A stretch of 39,050 nucleotides of DNA from JADCRZ01 sp039921525. GTDB lineage: Bacteria > Bacteroidota > Bacteroidia > Chitinophagales > Chitinophagaceae. A model generated the notes under the pieces. The model saw only the letters and a program-made list of their open reading frames with translations, was not told where the DNA came from and made no database searches. Below, piece by piece: positions 7,405 to 16,308 of this stretch. The stretch lies in the NCBI GenBank assembly GCA_039921525.1, contig JBDSBP010000087.1:1-39050 (forward strand), read 5' to 3'. The position numbers and the translations under genes are program-made. Within the stretch, counting starts at the first letter, position 1, and each line of letters opens with the position of its first letter.

Positions 7405-10400
7405 TTAAAAAGTTACGTTGATACCGAGCGTGTATGATTTCTGCATCGGGTAAGAAAAACCATCACCCTGGTTAGCATTGATCTCCGCATCGGAACCTTC
7501 AATAACTTCCGGGTCAAAATTTTTGGTTACTTTAAACATAGGTGTGTAGGTCCACAGGTTCTGACCGGTAAAATAAATCCGGAATGCTGTCAGTGTCATC
7601 TTTTCAAGCGTTTTTTTAGGCAGTGAATACCCCACCGTAAGATTCTTCAGGCGGATATAACTAGCGTTTTGCAGGTACCTGGTTTGAGCAACGGCAAGTT
7701 GCCTGGTACCAGATAAAGCGGTATATGTTCTGTATCTTGGGAAGTAAGCGCTTTGGCTGGGATTATCTTCTGTCCAATGGTTCAACGTGAAGGCTGGTAA
7801 AAAGCTATAAGGCCTGTTGTATTGTCCCCAGAAAAAAGAAGCCTCTGTTGAAGGATACCAATCTCTTTTACCGATGCCCTGGAAAAATGCAGAGAGCGAA
7901 AAATTATTCCAGTCAACGTTACCGGTTATACCATAGGTATAACGGATAGCCGAATTACCAATTACTTTCTGATCACCCGGATCATCGAGGGTATTTTTAC
8001 CGATGTTCACTTTACCATCACCGTTAATATCTTTGAATTTTAGATCGCCGGGAAGTGGCTGGTTATTGTTAGAAACAACAAAATAATTTTGGTTTGCATG
8101 TTTGGCGATATCTTCTTTTGATTCAAAAAAACCTTCTGTTTCAAAGCCCCAGATGTTTCCCAGTTTTTGCCCTTCGTAGTAAGTAGATAATAGTTTGTTT
8201 GGATTATAGAATTTGGTAATGTAACCCACATTATCAGCCAGTGTAACCCGCAGGCTATATGAAAGCGGTTTGGTCCATTTAATCTCATCCATCCAGGTTA
8301 TAGAAATTTCCCAGCCTTTTGTTTTAAGATCGGCGAAGTTACCCCTTGGTACCGACGCTCCAAATACCGATGGTAACGGTTGTCCGGAAGTGATCATATT
8401 GGTTGTTTTTCGTTCATACCAGTCAAAAGTTCCAGACAGACGCCTGTTTAGTACCTGCACATCTACACCAAAATCAAGCATCGTTGATTTCTCCCATGTT
8501 AACCCGCTGGGTATTACGGCGGGTTGCGCAATATAACTTGGGTAAATACCATTCATAATTACGGAGGAAGTAGAAGCACCGAGTGTTTGCAGGAAAGTGT
8601 AAGGTGCGATATTTCCATTTCCCAACGACCCGTATGAACCGCGTATTTTCATATTGTCGATCCAGGATGCCTTTTTCAGAAAATTCTCTTCTGAAATCTT
8701 CCATCCGGCTGAGGCGGATGGGAAAAAACCAAACCGCTGATTTTCAGGGAACTTCGATGATCCATCATAACGCCCGTTAAGCTCAAGTAAATATTTATCT
8801 TTAAAATCGTAGTTAACCCGGTAAAAAGCACCAGCCGTTGCCCACTCGGAACCTCCGCCGGTAACCCTGTAATTCAGTCCTGTAGCAAGGTTAAAGTCAG
8901 GAAGGTTATCCAACAGCAATCCGTCTCTTTGCACAAATAAATTTTTGATTTGGTCGTATTCAACGTTCCATCCGCCCAATACTTTGATATTATGATTACC
9001 TAATTTTTCCGTGTATTCTCCGTACAGGTTTCCTACATAATAATTTTCAGTAATTCCCTTATTGTTTAGGTAGTTAAGACCTGTTGTGATTAATTCATCC
9101 GGCTTTGTGCTGTATGGTACGGTGAAAAATTTCCGTTGTTCGTTGGTGTTAGTATAGAGGTACGAAAAATCGCCTTTGATATTTAATTTATTCTTAAGTA
9201 CTGACGCCGTAAATCCCAGCGTGTTCCGGAGAAAATTTTGTTTGGCAGTGGAGTAACTTTTACCATAATACAAATCGCCAACCGAATATGCACCCACGAT
9301 AGTCATCGTTTTATCGGGGTTTAACAGCGGTGAAACAGGGAAAGCGGTTACAGCCATTAATCTCAGCAGTGCATTTACACCTCCCACAGAAGTAAGTGGA
9401 TACTTGTAGTCATAGGTTGAAAAATCGGAATTGTTACTTATGGTGAGCCAGCTATTCACTTTTACGCTTCCTTTAAATCTAAAATTATACCGGTGGAAAT
9501 TATCCGTGTTATACCGGTAAATGCCATCCTGGCTAAAATAGCGACCGGAGATCATATAATTGACTTTTTCGCTTCCGCCTGACACATTAATAGAGTGTTC
9601 CATGGAAGGGTTTTGATCATTATACAATTCTTTAAACCAGTCAGTATTACTATAGTAAAGGTATTTACCTGTTACCGGGTCGATGCTATAACTGGGGAGA
9701 TTAGGATTTTGATCATGAACTTTCAACGAATCGAGGTATGCCAGGGAAAACGGCAACTGTGTATTGATGGTTTGAGGATGAGAGATATAATCATAAAAGC
9801 CATAAAATGACTCATCAAAGTTTTTGGCCCATTCGTAGCCGTTAGAAACAAAGTCCTGTACCACCGTGCGCTTGTTGATAGAATAACTTCCATTATAACT
9901 TACCTGTATCTTATTCCTTTTCGGTGTACGCGTGGTGATGAGTACAACACCGAATGAACCGCGGGCGCCGTAAATGGCAGCAGAAGCAGCATCCTTCAAT
10001 ACGGAGATGCTTTCTATATCATTTGGGTTAAGGGTGTTTGGATCTCCCGGCACACCGTCTATCAGTATTAAGGCACTACCGCCGGAACCGATAGAAGTAG
10101 CGCCGCGAATATTATAAACGGCGCCACGCGTAGGTTTGCCATCCGTCATTTTAATATTCAGGTTAGGAATGGTTCCTTCCAGGCCACGGGCCACATTCGT
10201 CATGGGCCTGTTCTCAAAGTATTCGCTTCCTATCTGGTCAACGGCCCCGGTTAGATTTACCTTTTTTTGCGTACCATAACCTACTACTACTACTTCATTC
10301 ATAGCATTGGATAATAATTCCATTACTACGGGGAGATCGATAACATCGCCTTCTTTGTAAAAATAACCAGCCAAAGATTTATTAGTGTACCCGGCATAGG

Positions 10401-10653
10401 AAACATTGAAAGTATACGGGCCTCCCGGCTTTAAGCCGCTGAAGGTAAACTGGCCCGCATCATTGGTTTGCGCCGTTTGCGAAAATTTAAGCCTGGTGCT
10501 TTGTGCGCTTACTGTTGCGCCTGCCAGCGCTTCGCCTTTTTCATTTTTGATAATTCCTTTAACCGATTGTTTCTGTGAGTAAACATTCAAGCTTAAAAGA
10601 ACAAAAAGTAAAAAAGGAACGGAAGTTTTAAAACGGGTAAATTTAAATTTCAT
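7405..10653 (-). CDS. SusC/RagA-family TonB-linked outer-membrane transporter
   Basis: The transporter half of the SusCD pair. I place the start at ATG 10653, where MKFKFTRFK begins a signal peptide ending NVYSQ; the 17 codons before it are not signal-like. After the signal comes a carboxypeptidase-regulatory-like domain (VKGIIKNEKGEALAGATV). Next are the SusC signature NEVVVVGYGTQKK and a plug domain (PNDIESISVLKDAASAAIYG). A long beta-barrel of about 850 residues follows, ending in GINVTF with the terminal Phe typical of barrels. The length of about 1080 residues is normal. No ECF sigma or anti-sigma gene is adjacent and no STN domain is seen, so induction through a TonB signalling cascade is not supported. 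A promoter candidate lies just upstream. Confidence 0.95.
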   Translation of the reverse strand: MKFKFTRFKTSVPFLLFVLLSLNVYSQKQSVKGIIKNEKGEALAGATVSAQSTRLKFSQTAQTNDAGQFTFSGLKPGGPYTFNVSYAGYTNKSLAGYFYKEGDVIDLPVVMELLSNAMNEVVVVGYGTQKKVNLTGAVDQIGSEYFENRPMTNVARGLEGTIPNLNIKMTDGKPTRGAVYNIRGATSIGSGGSALILIDGVPGDPNTLNPNDIESISVLKDAASAAIYGARGSFGVVLITTRTPKRNKIQVSYNGSYSINKRTVVQDFVSNGYEWAKNFDESFYGFYDYISHPQTINTQLPFSLAYLDSLKVHDQNPNLPSYSIDPVTGKYLYYSNTDWFKELYNDQNPSMEHSINVSGGSEKVNYMISGRYFSQDGIYRYNTDNFHRYNFRFKGSVKVNSWLTISNNSDFSTYDYKYPLTSVGGVNALLRLMAVTAFPVSPLLNPDKTMTIVGAYSVGDLYYGKSYSTAKQNFLRNTLGFTASVLKNKLNIKGDFSYLYTNTNEQRKFFTVPYSTKPDELITTGLNYLNNKGITENYYVGNLYGEYTEKLGNHNIKVLGGWNVEYDQIKNLFVQRDGLLLDNLPDFNLATGLNYRVTGGGSEWATAGAFYRVNYDFKDKYLLELNGRYDGSSKFPENQRFGFFPSASAGWKISEENFLKKASWIDNMKIRGSYGSLGNGNIAPYTFLQTLGASTSSVIMNGIYPSYIAQPAVIPSGLTWEKSTMLDFGVDVQVLNRRLSGTFDWYERKTTNMITSGQPLPSVFGASVPRGNFADLKTKGWEISITWMDEIKWTKPLSYSLRVTLADNVGYITKFYNPNKLLSTYYEGQKLGNIWGFETEGFFESKEDIAKHANQNYFVVSNNNQPLPGDLKFKDINGDGKVNIGKNTLDDPGDQKVIGNSAIRYTYGITGNVDWNNFSLSAFFQGIGKRDWYPSTEASFFWGQYNRPYSFLPAFTLNHWTEDNPSQSAYFPRYRTYTALSGTRQLAVAQTRYLQNASYIRLKNLTVGYSLPKKTLEKMTLTAFRIYFTGQNLWTYTPMFKVTKNFDPEVIEGSDAEINANQGDGFSYPMQKSYTLGINVTF

Positions 10654-10676
10654 GCTAATTGATTTTGGAATTTTAA

Positions 10677-10705
10677 CAAACATAATCAACTCATCAAATT
10701 TCAAA
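10677..10705 (-). promoter_or_regulatory. candidate sigma-ABfr promoter for susCD
   Basis: On the minus strand TATGTTTG (complement of 10677-10684) matches the Bacteroidetes -7 element TAnnTTTG exactly. A TTTG (complement of 10702-10705) lies 17 bp upstream as a -33 element, slightly closer than the usual 19-21. Transcription would start near 10670, leaving a leader of roughly 18 bases before the chosen ATG, which supports the shorter SusC start. Confidence 0.45.
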
Positions 10706-10928
10706 TGAAATTGATGTTATTAAAAAATTATTATTGGCGCTGTCATAATAAAGTGAGGAGAACTATGTGTAATGATTTAAAACTTCTTATGGAAAGCTTC
10801 CGGGATTTGGCATGCCTGATGAGTTAAAGTTATACTAATTGTAATTTAAATGAAAATTCTTTTAGATTTTATTTTTCTGAAAACTCACTAGCATTAAAGT
10901 CACCCTATACCTCGGGCGATTTCTTCTC

Positions 10929-11030
10929 AAAGCGCCGCAACAGGCATTTATGCAAAGTTGCTATGGCGCTTTGGCTGAAATGACATATCGGGGGTATATC
11001 TAGTAATAAGGCGGGGAAGATAGCAACATA
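10929..11030. repeat. hairpin and partial REP-like segment between sulP and susC
   Basis: AAAGCGCC (10929-10936) and GCAAC (10937-10941) pair with GTTGC (10957-10961) and GGCGCTTT (10965-10972), forming a strong stem-loop. Further on, AAGGCGGGGAAGATAGCAACAT (near 11011-11031) matches the end of the REP-like family. The remainder of 10706-11128 is A/T-rich with no convincing gene. The stem lies downstream of the SulP gene but lacks a clear U-run, so calling it a terminator is uncertain. Confidence 0.45.
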
Positions 11031-11128
11031 ACTCTCTCTGGTTTACGAATAGCTTTCAACATTTATTACGGTGTAACGGTAACAGGCAACCGGAACAGGT
11101 TGAACCTGGAACTGTTATACCTTATTAT

Positions 11129-12679
11129 TTAATGAACCCCGGTCACGTCTACCCGTTCAATACCTATCAAATGCAACTCAATATGTCGGTCTTTAGCTTT
11201 GTTTTGAAATTCACTAAGTATTTCCAAAATATCATAATCAACAAAATTACATTCACTGCCGTCAACCGTTAAAACACTGTATTCTGAAACTTCATCCAGT
11301 GATTTTCGTAGTTTTACTTTATTAAGAAAAGTTACATTGGTATTTAGTTTAAAGTATAATGTATCTATTCCCAGGTGTCTTGTTTTGGTGAGAACATATT
11401 CAGCCTTGAAATTATTTTGAATGATAAAGTAAATGGATAACAAAAGCCCGATGCTTACCCCAATAAGCAAGTCTGTTAACAGGATAATAAAAATGGTGGC
11501 TAAAAAAGGTATAAATTGTTTCCAGCGCAGATGCCACATATTCCTGTACAGTTTTGGTTTTGTAAGGTTATAGCCGGTGTTAAGTAGAATGGCAGCTAAA
11601 GAAGCATATGGTATTTTATTTAACAAAGACGGAATAAGCAATACGGCAAGTAACAGGAAAAGACCATGAGTAAGAGCCGCAAGTTTAGTTCTGCCACCAG
11701 CATCCACATTGGCGGCTCCTCTAACCACCACAGCAGTTATGGGTATTGCTCCCAAAAAACCACAGGTTACATTTCCTACGCCCTGCGCAATAAGTTCCCT
11801 GTTAACAGGGGTAATGCGATTTCTTTTATCCAACTTGTCAACGGCTTCTATGCATAGCAGGGTCTCGAGTGTTGCAAGAAGCCCTATCATAATGCCATCT
11901 TTCCAAATCTGTATTGTTGATAAAAATTTTGATAGATCAGGAAATGAAATACTCTTAAAAATATTGGAAGGTACAGTTACCAGCTGACTTTGGCGGAGCG
12001 AAAAGCTGGAATGGGTGTTTGTAAAATAGAGGTTTAGGAGAATGCCAATAATTACTACCAACAAAGGCGCAGGAATAACTTTTAATTTTTTTGCAAATGG
12101 TTGCTGCATTACAACCAAAATGATTAACGAAACAATTGTTATGATTAAAGTTCCATAAGTGATGTGCTCATTAAAATTTTTTAATGAGCCAAAGATGTGC
12201 CTGGAAGAAAATAATTGAAGAAAGCCACTTGTCCAGAAATCTGGCTGATCATAACCCAAAGCTAAAGGTATTTGCTTGGAAATAAGAATTATACCTATCG
12301 CGGCCAGCATTCCTTTAATAACAGATGAAGGAAAATAGTTAGCGATTACACCCAATTTTAACACACCCAGTATAATTTGAAACAAGCCGGCAACAATAAC
12401 AGTAAGTAAAAAAATTTTATAGTCGCCCAATGAAAGGATACTTGCAGCTACAACCGTTGTCAGACCCGCTGCGGGCCCTGAAACAGCCAGTTGCGAACCG
12501 CTGATAAGGGGAACCACTAATCCTCCTATTATACCAGACAGGAGGCCGGCATACAGGGGTGCACCCGATGCCAAAGCAATGCCCAAACAGAGAGGAAGGG
12601 CTACAAGAAATACTGATAACCCTGCGGGCAAGTCATGTTTAAGCCAGATGATCCGGTAATATTTGATTGTTCTTCTCAT
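11129..12679 (-). CDS. SulP-family inorganic anion transporter with STAS domain
   Basis: An inner-membrane secondary transporter of the SulP/SLC26 family, whose substrates include sulfate and bicarbonate. I start it at ATG 12679 (MRRTIKYYRI); 24 upstream codons in frame are not conserved-looking. The N-terminal LKHDLPAGLSVFLVALPLCLG and SGSQLAVSGPAAGLTTVV are hallmark SulP motifs. About 11-12 hydrophobic segments follow, with NRELIAQGVGNVTCGFLGAI before the later helices. The C-terminal 100 residues form a STAS domain (SVLTVDGSECNFVDYDILEI). The STAS domain is slightly short. Anion specificity is not deducible. It diverges from a Usp gene and shares with it an intergenic region holding two TGA-N6-TCA palindromes. 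Confidence 0.9.
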   Translation of the reverse strand: MRRTIKYYRIIWLKHDLPAGLSVFLVALPLCLGIALASGAPLYAGLLSGIIGGLVVPLISGSQLAVSGPAAGLTTVVAASILSLGDYKIFLLTVIVAGLFQIILGVLKLGVIANYFPSSVIKGMLAAIGIILISKQIPLALGYDQPDFWTSGFLQLFSSRHIFGSLKNFNEHITYGTLIITIVSLIILVVMQQPFAKKLKVIPAPLLVVIIGILLNLYFTNTHSSFSLRQSQLVTVPSNIFKSISFPDLSKFLSTIQIWKDGIMIGLLATLETLLCIEAVDKLDKRNRITPVNRELIAQGVGNVTCGFLGAIPITAVVVRGAANVDAGGRTKLAALTHGLFLLLAVLLIPSLLNKIPYASLAAILLNTGYNLTKPKLYRNMWHLRWKQFIPFLATIFIILLTDLLIGVSIGLLLSIYFIIQNNFKAEYVLTKTRHLGIDTLYFKLNTNVTFLNKVKLRKSLDEVSEYSVLTVDGSECNFVDYDILEILSEFQNKAKDRHIELHLIGIERVDVTGVH

Positions 12680-12755
12680 TATTATATGCGTCCGTTTATT
12701 TACAATGTTTATTAAGCTCGCCTTCAAAATGAGCAAATTGCGGATATGCAATTTA

Positions 12756-12767
12756 TGATGAGAGTCA
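12756..12767. promoter_or_regulatory. TGA-N6-TCA palindrome (distal Crp/Fnr-type site)
   Basis: TGA TGAGAG TCA, with flanks TATGA/TCAAT. The half-site and six-base spacer are those of Crp/Fnr-family operators (TGTGA-N6-TCACA, TTGA-N6-TCAA). Its centre is 23 bp, about two helical turns, from the second site at 12779-12790. It sits between divergent SulP and Usp genes. Confidence 0.45.
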
Positions 12768-12778
12768 ATTTTTTTTGA

Positions 12779-12790
12779 TGATGGCTATCA
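12779..12790. promoter_or_regulatory. TGA-N6-TCA palindrome at class II position
   Basis: TGA TGGCTA TCA, centred at 12784.5. The Usp -7 element is TAGTTTTG at 12814-12821, so transcription should start near 12825-12827. That puts this site about 41-42 bp upstream of the start, the standard class II activator position. I infer Crp/Fnr-type activation of the Usp gene; the receiver-Crp protein encoded at 23146-24207 is the obvious candidate. Confidence 0.5.
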
Positions 12791-12813
12791 GTGTTTTTGA
12801 AAACAGGTAGTAT

Positions 12814-12821
12814 TAGTTTTG
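12814..12821 (+). promoter_or_regulatory. -7 promoter element of the Usp gene
   Basis: TAGTTTTG fits the Bacteroidetes TAnnTTTG consensus exactly. No properly spaced -33 TTTG is evident: the nearest is only 14 bp upstream. That is what an activator-dependent promoter would look like. The element overlaps an alternative TTG start at 12819, so if this promoter is used, translation must begin at ATG 12840. Confidence 0.5.
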
Positions 12822-12839
12822 AGAATTAAAGAAATTGAC

Positions 12840-13658
12840 ATGAAAACCATAATAGTGGCAACCGATTTTTCCCAGGCCGCCATGAATGCTGTAAACTATG
12901 CTGCAGACATGGCATTGTCTATCCAAGCTGATTTGCTGTTGCTGCACATCTATCCAATGCCCGTTAGTTATACAGAGATGCCATTAGTAGCAAACCTGGA
13001 ACAACTACAACAAAGCGCAGAAGAAGAACTAAACATAGTCAGCGAAAATTTAACCAGGCGAATGGATTTCAAATTATCTGTGAAAACTAATGTGATTACG
13101 GGTTCTTTTTTTGAAGAATTAGCGACTCTTTGTGCGAAAATAAAGCCTTATGCCGTGGTAATGGCAAGCCAGGGTACTTCCGCTACAGAACGATTCCTAT
13201 TCGGAGGGCATACGGTATATGCCATGAAACATTTAATGTGGCCCTTGATTACCGTGCCACCAAACGCGCAATATTCATCTATAAAAGAAATAGGACTTGC
13301 CTGCGATTTTGAAAAGCCGGTAGATACAATTCCTCTTGATGAAATCATAAAAATAGTCGATGACTTCCATGCAAACATCCATATTCTTAATACAGGTAGA
13401 AAGGATGTATTTAATCCAGAAATAGTTTTTCAGTCTGGCCTGCTTCAGGAAAAGCTGATGAAGCTAAAACCGGTTTTTAATTTTATTACCGGCCAAAATA
13501 TCAACGATAGTATTTTGGACTTTGTAGAAAAAAATCAGATAGACTTATTGATTGTATTACCAAAACGATATGGTTTGTTGGATATGATTGTTCATAAAAG
13601 TAATACCAAACGGTTTGTGTTACACAGTCATGTTCCTGTATTGGCGCTTCAGGCTTGA
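12840..13658 (+). CDS. tandem universal stress protein (UspA domains)
   Basis: A 272-residue cytoplasmic protein of two Usp domains. The first opens MKTIIVATDFSQAAMNAVNYA with the typical beta1-Asp-alpha1 beginning and contains VVMASQGTSATERFLFGG, a variant of the ATP-binding G-2x-G-9x-G(S/T) loop. The second (from about residue 145) is more divergent and ends LIVLPKRYGLLDMIVHKS and PVLALQA. Bacteroidetes commonly carry such tandem Usps. In other phyla Usp genes are strongly induced by low oxygen (Anr in Pseudomonas, DosR in Mycobacterium), which fits the operator at -41 here. A second Usp gene follows after 127 bp. Confidence 0.88.
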   Translation: MKTIIVATDFSQAAMNAVNYAADMALSIQADLLLLHIYPMPVSYTEMPLVANLEQLQQSAEEELNIVSENLTRRMDFKLSVKTNVITGSFFEELATLCAKIKPYAVVMASQGTSATERFLFGGHTVYAMKHLMWPLITVPPNAQYSSIKEIGLACDFEKPVDTIPLDEIIKIVDDFHANIHILNTGRKDVFNPEIVFQSGLLQEKLMKLKPVFNFITGQNINDSILDFVEKNQIDLLIVLPKRYGLLDMIVHKSNTKRFVLHSHVPVLALQA

Positions 13659-13785
13659 TTTTGTATCGGTGGAATCGTGACAATGACTATGGTACTTACA
13701 ACAATATAAAAAAAATCGAAGCTCTAAAATGAAAGGGTGAAGATGTGTACCAGCTTAAAAAACCACAACGATTAAAAAAAACGAT

Positions 13786-14607
13786 ATGAGAAAGATAATT
13801 TTAATTTCAGAATCAAAACAATTTACAAAAGCCGTTATGGAATTATTGTGCAAGGTGCAACAGGAACGGTCGTTGTTTTTGGTTGGTGGCTTTTCGCATA
13901 CTCTCAACTACACCGAACTAAGTAAAGCTTCTGGCTATGCTTCCAAAGCGCTCGTAGGTGATCTTATTGAAAGGGACCAGGAAACGGTTGACGAAAACTT
14001 ACTATTTTTTAAAAATGACTGCAAGCGACAACTCATTAAATTCCGTGTTTATGAAGAAAATTACCTCTATGAAATTGAAAACCTGGTCAATGAATCCAGG
14101 TTTGCAGATCTGCTTATAATAAGTAATAAAATGTTTGAAAAGAGTGATGTAGTTTTAAAAAGAACTCTCAATTTGAAACAGATTATGCACAAGTCAGAAT
14201 GTCCCGTGCTTATATTACCTGAGAATTTATCAGTCTTAAAAAGACTGATAATTGCATATGACGGCAAGAAGGAAAGCATGTTTGCCTTAAAACAGTTTTG
14301 CTACTTGTTTCCAGAACTTTTAGACCTTCCTGCTGAGATCGTTTATTTAAATGAAGACGAATATAACGATGTGCCAAAGATGAACCTTCTAAAAGAATAT
14401 ACTATGCAAAATTTTAGCAGTATTAATATTTCCAAAATCAGTATAAATCCTAAAGAAGATTTTGCCAGGTGGGCATCGTCAAAAAAGGATACACTGGTTA
14501 TAGCCGGCGCATATGGCAGAACCGGATTGTTTAATTCTTTCCCCGATAGTTTTATAGATCCAATTCTTGAAATGCAACAAATCCCGGTTTTTATATCGCA
14601 TCATTAA
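13786..14607 (+). CDS. second universal stress protein, divergent
   Basis: A 273-residue tandem Usp relative. The N-terminal half (MRKIILISESKQFTKAVMEL) has lost the usual nucleotide-binding loop. The C-terminal half starts RLIIAYDGKKESMFALKQF and keeps a recognisable loop, VIAGAYGRTGLFNSF. Only the second domain therefore looks able to bind ATP. It lies downstream of another Usp gene on the same strand and is probably cotranscribed or coregulated with it. Its 3' end faces the end of nosY. Confidence 0.8.
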   Translation: MRKIILISESKQFTKAVMELLCKVQQERSLFLVGGFSHTLNYTELSKASGYASKALVGDLIERDQETVDENLLFFKNDCKRQLIKFRVYEENYLYEIENLVNESRFADLLIISNKMFEKSDVVLKRTLNLKQIMHKSECPVLILPENLSVLKRLIIAYDGKKESMFALKQFCYLFPELLDLPAEIVYLNEDEYNDVPKMNLLKEYTMQNFSSINISKISINPKEDFARWASSKKDTLVIAGAYGRTGLFNSFPDSFIDPILEMQQIPVFISHH

Positions 14608-14661
14608 TACATTTAAATGCAAAATATACCTGTTATTAAAAAGAGTATTACGTTTTAAGAA

Positions 14662-14805
14662 GAAGGGGAACAGCAAAGAATGCAAAAAGAGAAACCAAAG
14701 GACTCAAAGAATGCAAATCAAATGCAATCATCATAATTATGCTCGTTAATTCTAATTGCCGGCCCTATGCATGTTTTTCTTTCCACCCTTGCGGTTCCCT
14801 TTTCC
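14662..14805. repeat. imperfect inverted repeat at a convergent junction
   Basis: GGGGAACAGCAAAGAATG (from about 14665) resembles the complement of CACCCTTGCGGTTCCCTTTT near 14785-14804, sharing GGGAAC(A/C)GCAA(A/G)G. Inside the left arm CAAAGAATGCAAA occurs twice (14674-14686 and 14705-14717), 31 bp apart. This looks like a decayed member of a Bacteroidetes 'AACCGCAAAG' repeat family. It occupies the gap where the Usp gene and the nos operon converge. Confidence 0.4.
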
Positions 14806-14826
14806 TGGCAAAAGATATCCCAAAAT

Positions 14827-15594
14827 TCATAAATCTTTCGTATTGAACTTACGCGTAGAAAACCATAATGGTATGAATATCCAGGAAAGCAAAATCAGGA
14901 AAGTGAATAGTATACCCGTGTAAGTACCAAAAAAATTTTTAAAAATGGCGCCGGTGTATCCCATCATGGCGGATACATCCAGTTGAAGCAGGATTAGTAT
15001 GCGGCTAAGGTCAATAGGGTTCAGCGCACTTAGTGCTATCATTGGTTTTTCCATGGGGTAATCTGCAAACTGGAATAAAAGAAATAATACAAATCCATCA
15101 AATAATAAGGAGAAATATAACCAAAGCATGATAGCAGCCCCGATGCCTTTCGCCTTATCCCTTGTTTTTACAGTGGCAAACATGGATATTGCTACGAAAA
15201 TAACGCTCAGTATCAAACCGGTTGCAATCATTGTAAAACCAATCATGTTAGCCTGGAAGATTAAAACCGGTATACCGGCACCTATAAAAAAAGCAATGGA
15301 AAGGGAAGCGGATAACCCGGCGAATAAGCTTAACCAGATTGACTTTCTTTTTAATGGCTGGCTCACCAGCAGTTCTATAAACTCCGCACTATTGTACACA
15401 TAAATAGTGGAAAAAATAATACTTACCAATGGTACAACGATCAGGATAATATTTAGTAAACTCAATAAGCCTTTGCTGCTGTTATCTTCCAGGCTGAAGA
15501 CGCTGAAAGATGCTACCAATAAAAATAAAGTATATACCGATACAATCCTGTTGCGGAGTATATCTGTCATTACATATTTGATAATTTTCTTCAT
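14827..15594 (-). CDS. nosY: NosY, ABC permease for N2O reductase maturation
   Basis: A 255-residue integral membrane protein with about six hydrophobic segments (the first near residues 16-34, the last near 230-247). It is the permease partner of NosF in the NosDFY complex, which supports assembly of the copper-sulfide CuZ centre of nitrous oxide reductase. Motifs include a YNSAEFIELLVSQPLKRKSI segment after TM2, typical of NosY/ABC-2 permeases, and the LNPIDLSRILILLQLD block. It is the last gene of the operon, 4 bp after nosF. Confidence 0.9.
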   Translation of the reverse strand: MKKIIKYVMTDILRNRIVSVYTLFLLVASFSVFSLEDNSSKGLLSLLNIILIVVPLVSIIFSTIYVYNSAEFIELLVSQPLKRKSIWLSLFAGLSASLSIAFFIGAGIPVLIFQANMIGFTMIATGLILSVIFVAISMFATVKTRDKAKGIGAAIMLWLYFSLLFDGFVLFLLFQFADYPMEKPMIALSALNPIDLSRILILLQLDVSAMMGYTGAIFKNFFGTYTGILFTFLILLSWIFIPLWFSTRKFNTKDL

Positions 15595-15598
15595 AGCT

Positions 15599-16300
15599 TT
15601 AATTTGACATTACCCGTGCAATTGCTTTCGAAAGTTTGTCTTCTCCCGTATCCTGTCTCAACGCTTCGATACTTTTATGGAAAAGCAATTTACCATCCTG
15701 CATATAAATGATGCTGGATACCAGTTCATCCAGTTCGCTTAAAATATGTGAAGTAATTAAAACGAGTTTACCGTTTCTCTGTTGAGTGATGATTTTCTCT
15801 TTCAGTATTTCAGATGCTACCGGATCAAGTCCTGCGGTTGGTTCGTCAAGAATTAGCACGGCCGGGTCGAAGAGGAATGCGAGGGCGGCGCTTACTTTTT
15901 GCCGGGTGCCTCCAGATAGCGTGCGCATTCTTTTATTAAGCATTTTGTGGAGCGAAAAAGATTTAATCAGGTCTTCATCCAATGATATCTTTTTGTTTCT
16001 TATATCTTTCATCATGTCCAATACCTGGCCAATCGTCATATTGTCGGGATACCTTCCTATTTGCGGCATATAACCTATCTCATCCCTGTATCGCCAGTGG
16101 TGTAAAATATTAGCATCCTTAAATGTAATAAAACCGCTATCAGGAACCACCATACCCAATATTGATTTTATCAGCGTGGTTTTGCCGCTGCCGTTAGGCC
16201 CTATCAAAGCAATGCATTCCCCTTTATTACAGGTTGCGGATACATTATCCAGCGCTTTTAATTTGCCAAATTGTTTGGTTACGTTACTTGCAATAATCAT
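15599..16300 (-). CDS. nosF: NosF, ABC ATPase for N2O reductase maturation
   Basis: A 233-residue ABC ATPase. Walker A GPNGSGKTT is at residues 34-42, the Q-loop in EIGYMPQIG, the signature in TLSGGTRQKV, Walker B in AVLILDEPTAGLD, and the switch His in LITSHILSE. All catalytic residues are intact. It powers the NosDFY complex at the inner membrane. It starts 8 bp after nosD and ends 4 bp before nosY. The variant signature LSGGTRQK is common in NosF. Confidence 0.93.
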   Translation of the reverse strand: MIIASNVTKQFGKLKALDNVSATCNKGECIALIGPNGSGKTTLIKSILGMVVPDSGFITFKDANILHHWRYRDEIGYMPQIGRYPDNMTIGQVLDMMKDIRNKKISLDEDLIKSFSLHKMLNKRMRTLSGGTRQKVSAALAFLFDPAVLILDEPTAGLDPVASEILKEKIITQQRNGKLVLITSHILSELDELVSSIIYMQDGKLLFHKSIEALRQDTGEDKLSKAIARVMSN

Positions 16301-16308
16301 AACAAAGT

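Noticed and set aside
8270..8536. plus-strand frames inside susC, susD, nosD and the GH95 gene
   Set aside because: They overlap well-defined genes, have no family motifs and typical shadow composition.
10929..10972. terminator for the SulP gene
   Set aside because: The stem is strong but it is about 160 bp after the stop and has no U-run on the minus strand, so it is listed only as a hairpin.
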